A DNA stretch of 64,000 nt from an uncultured Flaviramulus sp. (lineage in GTDB: Bacteria > Bacteroidota > Bacteroidia > Flavobacteriales > Flavobacteriaceae), in NCBI GenBank assembly GCA_947487155.1, contig CANKVS010000001.1, positions 1 to 64,000 on the forward strand, written 5' to 3'. The notes under the pieces were generated by a model. That model did no database searches and was not told the origin of the DNA. It saw only the letters and a program-made list of their open reading frames with translations. Shown in pieces: positions 1-7,880 of this stretch. Position numbers and translations under genes: made by a program. Position 1 is the stretch's first letter, and each line of letters starts with the position of its first letter.

Positions 1-338
1 TGTCTTTTTTCTCTTCAAAATATAAATGGATATCACTAGATTCTGTTTTATGGTTTATGATATCAAAGTGCGTAATTTATAATTCTGGTAATAATAACTT
101 GAGTAGGTCTACAGATAAATGCAAGGTCTTGTCTTTTTTATGCAAAAATAGCATTCCTCATCAAATTTACACACAACTTTTGAGATTGATCCATTTTAGT
201 TTTACTTTAATAAAAATAAAAGTCATACAACATTTTTAAGACTCACACTTGTTTTCATAGAACATCTTGCTGTTTGTAAACTGCTTATGTATAACACTGT
301 CGCTATAAAATTTCACAAACTTTGTATATTTGTTTTAA
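1..338. other. Left-edge gene-free stretch
   Basis: No convincing gene is seen here. A 60-codon open frame at 57-239 has no recognisable product, no good leader and a composition like non-coding DNA. The right end (about 315-333) holds the promoter and operator candidates of the first TetR pair. The rest is AT-rich with no clear hairpin or repeat. Confidence 0.5.
315..333 (+). promoter_or_regulatory. Candidate promoter and operator of TetR pair 1
   Basis: TATATTTG at 325-332 matches the Bacteroidetes -7 box TAnnTTTG. It overlaps an 11-bp palindrome ACAAA-C-TTTGT (315-325), and ACAAA also pairs with TTTGT at 329-333. The ATG at 339 is only 6 nt downstream, so the leader would be very short or absent. 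TetR regulators often repress their own promoter, so self-regulation is a reasonable inference. No -33 TTTG at normal spacing was found. Confidence 0.35.
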
Positions 339-902
339 ATGAGATATAAAGAATATAATCCAAATAAAGTTTTAGAAAAAACAATTGAGTTATTTTGGAA
401 AAATGGTGTTAATGGATGCTCAATTAATGATTTGGTTGAATATACTGGTGTTAACAGATTTTCATTATACAACGAATTTGATAACAAGCTAGGTATACTT
501 TACGCTTCATTTGATTTGTATCGAGATCGATTTTGTAAAAGCAAGTTTTCGATACTAGACAGAGAAGGTGAATTAATTCAAGTCCTGTTTGAATTTTATC
601 TATCTTTCTTGGACGATAGCAATCCTATTCCTGGGTGCTATATCATACATATAGGTACAGAATTAGCTGATAGCGATGTTTCTGTAAAAGAAAACCTTAA
701 AAGTTACTTAAAAGAAATAGAAAATCTATTCTCAAAATTACTGGTAAGGCATGATTATTCAGAAATCAAATCTAATTTTTTATCAAAACACCTTATAGGA
801 TTGTATTGTACGGCTATGAGCTTCTGTCTTATTCATACCAGAGAAGAGCAGGAAAAGTATTTGTTAAACGGTATTCAATTAATTTTATCTAATCATGGCT
901 AG
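339..902 (+). CDS. TetR/AcrR-family regulator, pair 1, first gene
   Basis: This 187-residue protein has the usual TetR length. An N-terminal helix-turn-helix lies at about residues 10-52, with recognition segment VNRFSLYNEFDNK (38-50) and the familiar K-x-G-I-L-Y after it. The rest is the helical ligand-binding and dimerisation domain, with a Cys in PGCYIIH as in many YxaF-type members. Its stop overlaps the start of the next TetR gene by 8 bp (895-902), so the two are co-transcribed and probably translationally coupled. It is clearly paralogous to the protein at 9814-10383, sharing the VNR(F/Y)SLY(N/E)EF recognition helix. The ligand is unknown. Confidence 0.9.
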   Translation: MRYKEYNPNKVLEKTIELFWKNGVNGCSINDLVEYTGVNRFSLYNEFDNKLGILYASFDLYRDRFCKSKFSILDREGELIQVLFEFYLSFLDDSNPIPGCYIIHIGTELADSDVSVKENLKSYLKEIENLFSKLLVRHDYSEIKSNFLSKHLIGLYCTAMSFCLIHTREEQEKYLLNGIQLILSNHG

Positions 903-1470
903 AGTATTAAACGCATCATATAATGATTTAATAGAACGCGCCCAACAAATATTTTGGATTAAAGGGTATAAAGGACTTTCTGTACAAGAACTATCTAAAT
1001 ATCTAGAAGTAAGTCAATCTGTTTTGTATAATAAGTATTCTAAAGATATGCTGTTCACAGGATCTTTAGACTATTATACAAATACATATTCCGATCCGTT
1101 TTTAAGTCAACTAAGAGCATCAAACAAAGGTTTAGAATCTTTAAAACTATTTTTTTATGAGCTAATAGACGCTTTAAAGAATAAAACATTTCCTAAAAGT
1201 TGTTTAATGGTTAACACCATTGTTGAGTTAAGAAACGAAAACCAAGAAGTTGTTGATAGATATGATTCATATCTGGAAGTCTTAAAAGACAGTTATATAG
1301 TTGTTCTTAAAAAATCTTATGAATTAGGGCAATTTAAAAAAAAGGAATGTATTGATAATTATGCTGATTTTTTATTAGGTATCATTTTTAGCATGAGTAT
1401 TCTATATAAGCTAAATGATGTTCCAGAATTGCGTAAATATATCGACGAACAACTTTCCTTTATAATATAG
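895..1470 (+). CDS. TetR/AcrR-family regulator, pair 1, second gene
   Basis: This 191-residue TetR-like protein has its HTH at about residues 10-52 (LSVQELSKYLEVSQSVLYNKYSK). Its recognition helix differs from that of its partner, so the two proteins should read different half-sites. Its start ATG lies inside the 3' end of the preceding TetR gene. The C-terminal domain carries KSCLMVNTIVEL, matching TCMLMNIALEL in the second gene of the other pair (10368-10934), so both genes of the pair were duplicated. The overlapping layout suggests stoichiometric production and perhaps a heterodimer; that part is inference. Confidence 0.88.
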   Translation: MARVLNASYNDLIERAQQIFWIKGYKGLSVQELSKYLEVSQSVLYNKYSKDMLFTGSLDYYTNTYSDPFLSQLRASNKGLESLKLFFYELIDALKNKTFPKSCLMVNTIVELRNENQEVVDRYDSYLEVLKDSYIVVLKKSYELGQFKKKECIDNYADFLLGIIFSMSILYKLNDVPELRKYIDEQLSFII

Positions 1471-1488
1471 TTCAGAAAATAACTGAAC
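1470..1488 (+). terminator. Short hairpin after TetR pair 1
   Basis: GTTCAG (1470-1475) and CTGAAC (1483-1488) are perfect 6-bp arms around a 7-nt spacer. A run of seven T follows after five bases. It starts on the last base of the TetR stop codon. It could be a weak intrinsic terminator or a palindromic operator for the downstream SRPBCC gene; sequence alone does not decide. Confidence 0.45.
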
Positions 1489-1551
1489 GCCATTTTTTTA
1501 TTCTGCTTAGTCAATGTTTAGATTTGATATATAAATTTAAAACATCAAGTT

Positions 1552-1968
1552 ATGACTAAAGTAAGTGTAAGTAAACAAATTAATGTTCCAGCAAAAAAAG
1601 CTTGGGAAGCATTATCATCATTTAGAGGAATTGAAAATTATTCGCCGATAGCAAGCTCAACAACTTCTGGAGAGGGCAAGGGAGCAACCAGAACCTGTGT
1701 CATGCCAGATGGTGCAAAAATTAATGAAATATTAAATTTTGCTGATGATGATAAAATGGAAATGCAGTATATTATAACAGATGGACCTTTTCCCGTGACT
1801 AATTATGTTAGTGATGTGAAAGTAACCGCAGTAGATAATACAAATAGTAGCGTCACTTGGAAATGTGATTTTGATTCATCATCGGAAGTTCAAGAGGACA
1901 TGAAGGGTTTATTTGGTGGTTTCTATAATGTAATCATTGACAATTTAGAAACTTATTTAAATGCTTAA
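1552..1968 (+). CDS. SRPBCC (START/Bet v1-like) family protein
   Basis: This 138-residue protein belongs to the polyketide cyclase/dehydratase branch of the SRPBCC fold. It opens with VSVSKQINVPAKKAWEAL, continues through a GEGKGATRTC strand pair and ends in a long C-terminal helix (KGLFGGFYNVIIDNLETYL). These proteins bind hydrophobic small molecules in a deep cavity, and some are cyclases or hydrolases. There is no signal peptide, so it is cytosolic. It lies 81 bp after the TetR pair on the same strand and is a likely target of it. The true substrate cannot be read from the sequence. Confidence 0.85.
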   Translation: MTKVSVSKQINVPAKKAWEALSSFRGIENYSPIASSTTSGEGKGATRTCVMPDGAKINEILNFADDDKMEMQYIITDGPFPVTNYVSDVKVTAVDNTNSSVTWKCDFDSSSEVQEDMKGLFGGFYNVIIDNLETYLNA

Positions 1969-1977
1969 ATAATAAGC

Positions 1978-2006
1978 ACAAAGTCTCTCAAATTGAGAGG
2001 CTTTGT
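1978..2006 (+). terminator. Hairpin terminator after SRPBCC gene
   Basis: ACAAAG-T-CTCTCA (1978-1990) pairs with TGAGAG-G-CTTTGT (1994-2006) around the 3-nt loop AAT, giving a 13-bp stem with one T-G wobble. No long T tract follows, so termination may be partial. Confidence 0.65.
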
Positions 2007-2028
2007 ATACGCCGTATTTAGTTATATA

Positions 2029-2041
2029 TTAGTGCCACTAA
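2029..2041 (+). promoter_or_regulatory. Palindromic operator candidate upstream of DUF2652 gene
   Basis: TTAGTG-C-CACTAA is a perfect palindrome with 6-bp arms. It ends 24 bp before the ATG at 2066, in a stretch (TTAGTTATATA) that could hold the promoter. Its position suits a repressor site, most simply for one of the neighbouring TetR proteins. No second clear copy was found in the window. Confidence 0.4.
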
Positions 2042-2065
2042 CTAATTTTAAAGATTTTAAACCAT

Positions 2066-3232
2066 ATGAAACCATCAAATGAATCCACTGCACAACCAAC
2101 GCTTATTTTCATTCCTGATATAAGTGGTTTTACCAAGTTTGTTCATGAAACTGAAATATCTCATAGCGAACATATCATTAAAGAGTTGTTAGAGGCGCTC
2201 ATAGATGCTAACGAAATGGAACTACAAGTTTCGGAAATTGAAGGTGATGCTGTTCTTTTTTACAGAACGGGTAGAAAACCCACTGCCGTTGAAACCCTTG
2301 CTCAAGTACAAAGAATGTATACTAAATTTCATGCAAGTTTACGTAAATATGATTCACAAAGAATATGTCAATGTGGTGCCTGTATAAAAGCTAATAGCTT
2401 AGCTCTAAAATTCATTATACATTATGGAAATATATCAATTAATCAAGTTAAATCCAGGTCAAAGTTATTTGGAAAAGATCTAATTGTGGCGCATCGACTC
2501 ATGAAAAATGATATTTCCCTTAAAGAATATGTTTTAATTACACATCAACTTGTAAATGCATGCTCCACATGGATAGAAATAGATCATATTGCTTGGGAAA
2601 AACCAAATCAAGGAAATGGTAAATATGACTTTGGGGATATTAAATATTGTTATTTATCGCTAGCTCCTTTAGAATCACATATTCCTCAACCTACTATTGA
2701 AAATTATACATCTGACCCTGAAATGAGTAAGATACTTTCTGTAGAATCTGTAATAAATGCGCCTATCGAGTTAGTCTTTGATGTTGTTTCTGATACTCAT
2801 GCAAAACACCTCTGGGTACTTCATGTAAAAGGAAGTGATAAAACAAATGGTAAAATCACAAAAAATGGTAGCACACACAGATGTGTTATGAATGGAGATG
2901 AAAATGATCCTTTTCTTACTTCTCGTAGTTTTGAAATCTCAAAAGACCTAATCACTTGGACAGATACAAATCATGCAGCAAAATCTGATTTATTGATAAC
3001 TCTTAGACGTATTGGAAATCTTTTAACAAGAGTTAATTTAACTGTATTACAGAAGCAAAATCCTATTAAAAAAATATTTTATAGTCTATTTAAAAAGAAA
3101 GGTTTTGTTCAGTTTTACGACGGTTCATTAAAAAAACTCAACGAGTACTGTCAGAATTTAGAAAAAAAAGGAAGAAAACATTCTTCTGGTATTTTATTAG
3201 AGCCCGCCAGTAAAACCATTTCCGAACAATAA
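2066..3232 (+). CDS. DUF2652 (cyclase-like) domain fused to SRPBCC domain
   Basis: This is a 388-residue cytosolic protein with two domains. Residues about 12-205 match DUF2652, a relative of class III nucleotide cyclases. IFIPDISGFTKF (D18) and IEGDAVLFY (D61) align with the two metal-binding Asp segments of that fold. The linker CQCGACIKA (near 112) contains three Cys. Residues about 228-375 form an SRPBCC domain (ESVINAPIELVFDVVSDTHAKHLWV). The downstream peroxiredoxin starts 21 bp later, so the two are probably co-transcribed. Whether it still makes a cyclic nucleotide or only binds ligand is unknown. Function is inferred from domains only. Confidence 0.82.
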   Translation: MKPSNESTAQPTLIFIPDISGFTKFVHETEISHSEHIIKELLEALIDANEMELQVSEIEGDAVLFYRTGRKPTAVETLAQVQRMYTKFHASLRKYDSQRICQCGACIKANSLALKFIIHYGNISINQVKSRSKLFGKDLIVAHRLMKNDISLKEYVLITHQLVNACSTWIEIDHIAWEKPNQGNGKYDFGDIKYCYLSLAPLESHIPQPTIENYTSDPEMSKILSVESVINAPIELVFDVVSDTHAKHLWVLHVKGSDKTNGKITKNGSTHRCVMNGDENDPFLTSRSFEISKDLITWTDTNHAAKSDLLITLRRIGNLLTRVNLTVLQKQNPIKKIFYSLFKKKGFVQFYDGSLKKLNEYCQNLEKKGRKHSSGILLEPASKTISEQ

Positions 3233-3253
3233 TTATTAATTAAATAAACTAAA

Positions 3254-3895
3254 ATGAGTACAATTAGATTAGGTGATGAAGCACCAAACTTTACAGCACA
3301 AACAACAGAAGGAACAATAAATTTTCATAATTGGTTAGGTGATGGTTGGGGAATATTATTTTCTCATCCAGCAGACTACACACCAGTTTGCACGACAGAA
3401 CTAGGAACCGTAGCAAAATACAAAACAGAATTTGATAAAAGGAATGTAAAAGTAGCGGCACTAAGTGTAGATGGATTAGAGTCTCATAATGGTTGGGTTA
3501 ATGATATTAACGAAACACAGAACACAACTGTTAATTTTCCTATTATTGCTGATGAAGACAAAAAAGTAGCAATGTTGTATGATATGATTCACCCTAATGC
3601 AGATAGTAAACTAACAGTTAGATCTGTATTTGTAATTGGATCGGATAAAAAAGTAAAACTAACCATTACATATCCTGCATCAACAGGTAGAAACTTTGAT
3701 GAATTACTACGAGTAATTGATTCGTTACAGTTAACTGCTTACCATAAAGTTGCTACACCTGCTAACTGGAATAATGGCGATGATTGTGTTATTGTACCAG
3801 CAGTTTCAGACGAAGAAATACCTAATTTATTTCCAAAAGGACACACAGAAGTTAAACCCTATTTAAGGTTAACCCCACAGCCAAATCTTAATTAA
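3254..3895 (+). CDS. 1-Cys peroxiredoxin (Prx6 type)
   Basis: This 213-residue thioredoxin-fold peroxidase should reduce H2O2 and organic hydroperoxides. The active-site segment HPADYTPVCTTELG places the peroxidatic Cys at residue 46. PVCTTE and the long C-terminal domain (residues about 165-213, TPANWNNGDDCVIVPAVSDEE) are marks of the Prx6 subfamily rather than AhpC/Prx1. Length is normal. It follows the DUF2652 gene closely and ends at a strong hairpin. Together with the TetR pair and SRPBCC proteins it suggests a response to a reactive or lipophilic compound; that link is inference. Confidence 0.93.
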   Translation: MSTIRLGDEAPNFTAQTTEGTINFHNWLGDGWGILFSHPADYTPVCTTELGTVAKYKTEFDKRNVKVAALSVDGLESHNGWVNDINETQNTTVNFPIIADEDKKVAMLYDMIHPNADSKLTVRSVFVIGSDKKVKLTITYPASTGRNFDELLRVIDSLQLTAYHKVATPANWNNGDDCVIVPAVSDEEIPNLFPKGHTEVKPYLRLTPQPNLN

Positions 3896-3910
3896 GAATC
3901 TATATAGTTA

Positions 3911-3950
3911 AAGCACAGGGTTAAAAATAAATATTTTTAACCCTGTGCTT
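3911..3950. terminator. Strong bidirectional terminator between Prx and MFS genes
   Basis: Positions 3911-3929 pair perfectly with 3932-3950, a 19-bp stem with a 2-nt loop. A T-rich tract (TTTGTTTTTTC) follows on the plus strand. It serves two convergent genes. The MFS reading frame runs into the stem, and its stop codon at 3921-3923 lies inside it. Confidence 0.85.
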
Positions 3951-5123
3951 TGTTTTTTCTTTTTTTGTCGACAATGCCATTAAGCCTATAATAGGACCCA
4001 CTGCTAAAATAATATAAATGCTATTGGAGTCTGTTAATGTTCTTACTCCATTAATCAATTGGATACTTAAAATGGTAATACTAAAACCTATACAGTTAAC
4101 TATTGTAAGAGCAGTTCCTTTTATTTTAGGAGAAACATTTTGTGCAACTAATGTGGAGAATAAAGGTGAATCAGCTATTACAACCATCCCCCAAAAAAGA
4201 AGAAATGTAATGAATATAATTTCAGATTCCAGAGAAAATATTAATGGAGAAGCAAAGCAACATACGCATGACAAAAATAGAGCTATAAATGCCATTCGTT
4301 TGGTTCCTATTGCTTGAGATAAGTACCCACCAAACACACATCCTAATCCACCTATACCTATAATTAGAAATGATAATAACGGAATGTTAAATACTACTTC
4401 TGGGTGTTCCATACTATACGCCATTAGCATAATGGGTACAAACGCCCAAAAAGCGTACAATTCCCACATGTGACCAAAGTAACCAAAAGCTGCGGAACGA
4501 AATTTGCGATTCTGGAATACACTAAAAAAGGCAGACAGATCTAGTTGTTGACTGGATTTTCTATAAGGACCATCAGGAACTAAAATCACCATCAATAAAC
4601 CACCTAATACAGCAAGGGTTGATGTTACAATCAGCACAGATTTCCATGTGAACACATTTGTAATCTCCTTTAATAAATGGGGGAATGCAGTTCCTATTAC
4701 TAACGCACCAACTAAAAAGCTAAGTGATTTGCCGAGCCCTTTTTCATAATAATCTGCTGCTATTTTCATTCCCACTGGGTAAATACCTGCAAGAAAAAAA
4801 CCAGTAAAAAAACGAAATAAGAGAATACTTTTTAGGCTACTGCCTTCCCATATTATGCCTGCATTAAACAAAGAGCCAAGTAAAGCGCAGATAAAAAAAA
4901 CTTTTGAAGGAGAATAGCGATCAGCAATAGTCAGTATTGCAAATGTCAATGTGCCAATAATAAAACCGAATTGTACCGACGATGTTAAATGACCTAATGC
5001 ACTAGCATCAAGTTGAAAATTAACAATCAAATCATCCATTACCCCATTACCTGCAAACCAGAGTGATGTACAACAAAACTGTGATATGATAATGATTGGT
5101 AGAATTAGTTTTGACTTTATCAC
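3921..5123 (-). CDS. Major facilitator superfamily permease
   Basis: This 400-residue inner-membrane protein has about 12 hydrophobic segments in two six-helix halves. Helices 2-3 carry a variant of the MFS loop motif (ILTIADRYSPSKV, near residue 65). The central cytoplasmic loop is PDGPYRKSSQQLD (about 184-196), with helix 7 starting after GHMWELYAFWAF. It resembles the CynX/NarK-like drug and anion transporters, but no substrate can be assigned. The ATG at 5121-5123 is supported by the hydrophobic first helix beginning at once. It converges on the peroxiredoxin gene, and its last ten codons form half of the shared terminator stem. Confidence 0.85.
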   Translation of the reverse strand: MIKSKLILPIIIISQFCCTSLWFAGNGVMDDLIVNFQLDASALGHLTSSVQFGFIIGTLTFAILTIADRYSPSKVFFICALLGSLFNAGIIWEGSSLKSILLFRFFTGFFLAGIYPVGMKIAADYYEKGLGKSLSFLVGALVIGTAFPHLLKEITNVFTWKSVLIVTSTLAVLGGLLMVILVPDGPYRKSSQQLDLSAFFSVFQNRKFRSAAFGYFGHMWELYAFWAFVPIMLMAYSMEHPEVVFNIPLLSFLIIGIGGLGCVFGGYLSQAIGTKRMAFIALFLSCVCCFASPLIFSLESEIIFITFLLFWGMVVIADSPLFSTLVAQNVSPKIKGTALTIVNCIGFSITILSIQLINGVRTLTDSNSIYIILAVGPIIGLMALSTKKEKTKHRVKNIYF

Positions 5124-5185
5124 CTAAAGTTATGTTTCATTGTTCCTGCATTTGAGTAAATATAGGTATTTATTAAATTAAAAAA

Positions 5186-5207
5186 GACTGCCTATTCAGA
5201 TAGTCTC
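5186..5207 (-). terminator. Hairpin after the 5.2-5.8 kb lipoprotein gene
   Basis: AGACTGCCT (5186-5194) pairs imperfectly with AGATAGTCT (5199-5207). The plus-strand A-run before it becomes a T-run on the minus strand, as expected for an intrinsic terminator of the minus-strand gene ending at 5243. Confidence 0.55.
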
Positions 5208-5242
5208 TTAAATTTATTGTATTATTATTTTGAGCGTTTATT

Positions 5243-5845
5243 TTAAAAAGCTGGCGGTGTATCGCCATCATCACAATCTGTTAAGTCTGCTTCAAAATAC
5301 ATCGCCCAACTATTACCTCCAAAACCTTCTCCTTCTCCCCAAGCAGTTTCTTCAGATGGACCATCAACTTCTGCATGTGCTGCAAAACACAATTCTCCTG
5401 TAATTTCGCCTATATCTATTGTATAAGTAACTTGAGTTGTTCCATCTTCATGCTCGCTTGCATAATCAAAATGACCAATTTTTGGATTATTTGATCCTGT
5501 AGTTGGGAAACCATCTTCTTCACAATTGGTAATATGTAAATGTGTGGCATCTAAAACCCAATCACCATTTGTTGTATATGTTACTATTAAATTATCTCCT
5601 TCAATATCTATGGTTACTGTTCCAATTTCATGATGTTGTCCAGCTATTAAATTAACTGTATGACAGTGTTCATCTGAAGTATCTCCTGTTGAACTATCAC
5701 TTTCTACAACATCAAAACTCTTTTCTTTTTTGGATGATTTTTTCTCAGCTAAGACTTGATTGTCGGATTGTTCTATACTTTCCAGGTTACACCCAAAAAA
5801 CAACAACCCTAGACTCAAAAGAGCCATTTGTGCTATACTTTTCAT
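5243..5845 (-). CDS. Secreted lipoprotein, beta-sandwich type, unknown function
   Basis: The product has 200 residues. A lipoprotein signal (MKSIAQMALLSLGLLFFGC, lipid-accepting Cys 19) is followed by a charged low-complexity linker (EKKSSKKEKSFDVVESDSSTGDTSDE). The mature part contains DATHLHI, CFAAHAEV and a C-terminal ETAWGEG...GGNSWAMYFEADL block. That arrangement recurs in secreted Bacteroidetes proteins of unknown role. Acidic residues dominate, which suits a surface-exposed protein. The leader region 5846-5880 contains TTAACCTACTTA on the minus strand, a sequence also seen near 8124. No function is proposed. Confidence 0.75.
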   Translation of the reverse strand: MKSIAQMALLSLGLLFFGCNLESIEQSDNQVLAEKKSSKKEKSFDVVESDSSTGDTSDEHCHTVNLIAGQHHEIGTVTIDIEGDNLIVTYTTNGDWVLDATHLHITNCEEDGFPTTGSNNPKIGHFDYASEHEDGTTQVTYTIDIGEITGELCFAAHAEVDGPSEETAWGEGEGFGGNSWAMYFEADLTDCDDGDTPPAF

Positions 5846-5981
5846 AACATTTCATTAAGTAGGTTAACAAATCAAATATAGCTTAAATTAGATTATCGGT
5901 GAAATATTTTCGTTGTACGACACAAAATTAAACCAAAAGAAAGTTTAATATTATAATAATTTAAAATACCCAACTAAAAAA

Positions 5982-6005
5982 CCCACTCTAAAATTAGAAT
6001 GGGTC
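5982..6005 (-). terminator. Terminator of the DUF4382 gene
   Basis: ACCCACTCTA (5983-5991 with its preceding A) pairs with TAGAATGGGT (5996-6005) with two wobble or mismatch positions. The A-rich left flank (CTAAAAA) gives the T tract on the minus strand. Confidence 0.6.
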
Positions 6006-6037
6006 TTGATCAATTACTATAATTAGGTTCTCTAATT

Positions 6038-6874
6038 TTATTCTAATTCCAGTGTTATAGTTCCTACTGACTCAATATTTCCTACTTCAACAGTTACTTC
6101 AGAAGATTCATATGGTAAATATGTCTCTTTACTAATCTTTAAAATATAATTTCCAGCTTCTAGACCTTGTAATACAAAATCGCCATTCTCATCCGTTAAT
6201 GTATCTTTAATCAATGCATCATCAGTAGTATATACTTCTATAACCTGATTTGTAATTGCTGTTTCAACTTCTTCAATATTTTCAACTACTTTTCCACTTA
6301 TAGAACCAGAACTAACTTCTGCATTAACTTTAATGACAGGTTTTAAAATATATTTCCCCGAATTACCTGCTTTAACAATAGACTTCTGAACATTCCAATC
6401 TAATATGAATGAATACACAAATCCAGCTTCTAACTCTTCATCTAAATTGAGTTTTAAACCTGATTGTTCTGCACTTGGAGTATCTAAGGAGACTAGCTCA
6501 TCTTCCCCTTCTATTTTAAGCGTATTATTATCACTTAAAACCAATCTTACTTGTTTTAATATACCAACTGGTACTACTTCATCTGTTAATAACAAACTAT
6601 TTCCAGCTATAAGCTCGGTAATATCAACATTTATTGGATATCCACCTTCAGGAGTAAAACTTTCCCAACTTTCTTCTTCATCAGAAGATTTGTATTGTAT
6701 GTCTATAATTTCAATATTAACTTCTAAATAATCCCCTGGTTCATCAACTAATTTTAATTGAACTCTAGCCGTTTCTTTTTTACTGCTGTTATCACTATCA
6801 CAATTAACGATTAATAATAGTGCCATAATGGTTACTACAGTTCCTAAAACACTTTTTAAACACCTCATACTCAT
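6038..6874 (-). CDS. DUF4382 lipoprotein with carboxypeptidase-like regulatory domain
   Basis: The product has 278 residues. The lipoprotein signal ends at Cys 26 (ALLLIVNCDSDNS). Residues about 37-185 match DUF4382 (ARVQLKLVDEPGDYLEVNIEIIDIQY...VPVGILKQVRLVLSDNNTL). Residues about 190-278 form a beta-sandwich of the carboxypeptidase regulatory type (GSISGKVVE...DENGDFVLQGLEAGNYILKISKETYLP). The protein is probably anchored on the cell surface or in the periplasm. Family members have no established biochemical role. It is a single-gene unit with its own terminator. Confidence 0.85.
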   Translation of the reverse strand: MSMRCLKSVLGTVVTIMALLLIVNCDSDNSSKKETARVQLKLVDEPGDYLEVNIEIIDIQYKSSDEEESWESFTPEGGYPINVDITELIAGNSLLLTDEVVPVGILKQVRLVLSDNNTLKIEGEDELVSLDTPSAEQSGLKLNLDEELEAGFVYSFILDWNVQKSIVKAGNSGKYILKPVIKVNAEVSSGSISGKVVENIEEVETAITNQVIEVYTTDDALIKDTLTDENGDFVLQGLEAGNYILKISKETYLPYESSEVTVEVGNIESVGTITLELE

Positions 6875-6982
6875 AACTTCCTTTTTTATAGATATTTACA
6901 AAAATAAGACCTGCTTTAAAAAAAGTCTAATTCTTTACAATCTTTTCGTTGAAATGCACTATTTTTTTAAGTATTAAAAAGA

Positions 6983-7011
6983 AAAGGTTAACCAGTATTA
7001 GGTTAACCCTT
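6983..7011 (-). terminator. Terminator of the Lys/Glu-rich protein gene
   Basis: GGTTAACC (6986-6993) and GGTTAACC (7001-7008) are self-complementary arms around AGTATTA. Flanking A and T runs extend the stem to about 11 bp. Confidence 0.6.
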
Positions 7012-7034
7012 TATAAAATCTACTTATAGTGCTA

Positions 7035-7592
7035 TTAATTAGCTTCTAATTTTCTTAACTTTTTACCTTTTTTAACTTTCTTTTCCAATATATCAGCTTC
7101 TTTTTCAATAGCTTCTAACTTTTCCATTTTTTCGCTATAGTCTTCATCTGTTATTTTGCCTTGCTTCTTTTTAGCTTTAAGATTCTCCTTAGCAACTTTA
7201 ACCCTTTCCCTTGCATCATTGGCTTTAGATTCACCTTTTTTCATCGTGTTTTCTAATTGTTTTGTTTTCTCTTCTTTCTGTAACTTAGCTTGTCTTGCAC
7301 GTTCCTGTCCATAAGCTTTTCCTTCTAACCCATATTTTTCCTTTCCATAAGAATTACCCTTTTCTTCAAGCTCTTCAATTTTTTCTTTCTTCTCCTTTTT
7401 TAGCTTTTTTTCTACCTTATCCTTCTTTTGTTTATTTTCCTGAATTTCTTCTTGTACATTTTTTTTCTCTTTCTTAATTTTCTTTACTGTTTTTTCCTTT
7501 TTACCAGCATGCTCAGGTTTTTGAGCAAATCCAACAGCTACAAACCCAACTAGTAATATAACTGTAAATATAATTTTAAGTGATTTTTTCAT
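7035..7592 (-). CDS. Exported Lys/Glu-rich coiled-coil protein
   Basis: This is a 185-residue protein with a clear Sec signal peptide (about residues 1-23, ending FAQ). The remainder is almost entirely charged and made of K, E, Q and A, with heptad-like spacing throughout (KKEKKNVQEEIQENKQKKDK; ARERVKVAKENLKAKK). It is predicted to be a long periplasmic helix or coiled coil. One less charged segment, GNSYGKEKYGLEGKAYGQERAR (about 79-100), interrupts the repeat. A tiny lipoprotein gene ends 5 bp upstream, so the two form one transcript. No function is recognised; it may be structural or a metal or polyanion binder. Confidence 0.7.
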   Translation of the reverse strand: MKKSLKIIFTVILLVGFVAVGFAQKPEHAGKKEKTVKKIKKEKKNVQEEIQENKQKKDKVEKKLKKEKKEKIEELEEKGNSYGKEKYGLEGKAYGQERARQAKLQKEEKTKQLENTMKKGESKANDARERVKVAKENLKAKKKQGKITDEDYSEKMEKLEAIEKEADILEKKVKKGKKLRKLEAN

Positions 7593-7597
7593 AATAT

Positions 7598-7807
7598 TTA
7601 GTCTTCTATTTCGTTTAACATAGTATCCAATTTTTTAATGGATGCTTCTATACTTTCTTCTGTATTTTTAAGCTCTTCAGTAACTGCTTCTATAGATTCT
7701 ATTTCTTGTTCTAATACTGTATTCTCTGCTTGATTATTTTTTTCTTTTTTACCTCCACAACTTATAGCTAATAGTACCAATAAAATAATAATACTTTTTT
7801 TTAACAT
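7598..7807 (-). CDS. Small lipoprotein
   Basis: I choose the ATG at 7805-7807, giving a 69-residue product that starts MLKKSIIILLVLLAISCGG. This is a textbook lipoprotein signal with Cys at residue 17. A longer frame could begin at a TTG at 7829-7831 but would place seven extra residues before the signal. The mature part is an acidic amphipathic helix (NTVLEQEIESIEAVTEELKNTEESIEASIKKLDTML). It lies 5 bp upstream of the Lys/Glu-rich gene. An acidic lipoprotein beside a highly charged partner suggests interaction, but this is speculation. Confidence 0.65.
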   Translation of the reverse strand: MLKKSIIILLVLLAISCGGKKEKNNQAENTVLEQEIESIEAVTEELKNTEESIEASIKKLDTMLNEIED

Positions 7808-7880
7808 GATGTATAAAATTTTAGTTATCAATAATTTTAAGACACCTTATTTTAATTTTGGTCACTTTTTTTCATAAAAA

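Noticed and set aside
57-239. 60-codon open frame near the left edge
   Set aside because: No signal, domain, leader or codon pattern; the length is expected by chance in AT-rich DNA.
4018-4317. Open frame antisense to the MFS gene
   Set aside because: The sense frame is a convincing 12-helix permease; the antisense frame has no recognisable features.
6405-6731. Ser-rich open frame antisense to the DUF4382 gene
   Set aside because: It is the complement of a recognised domain and has no leader.
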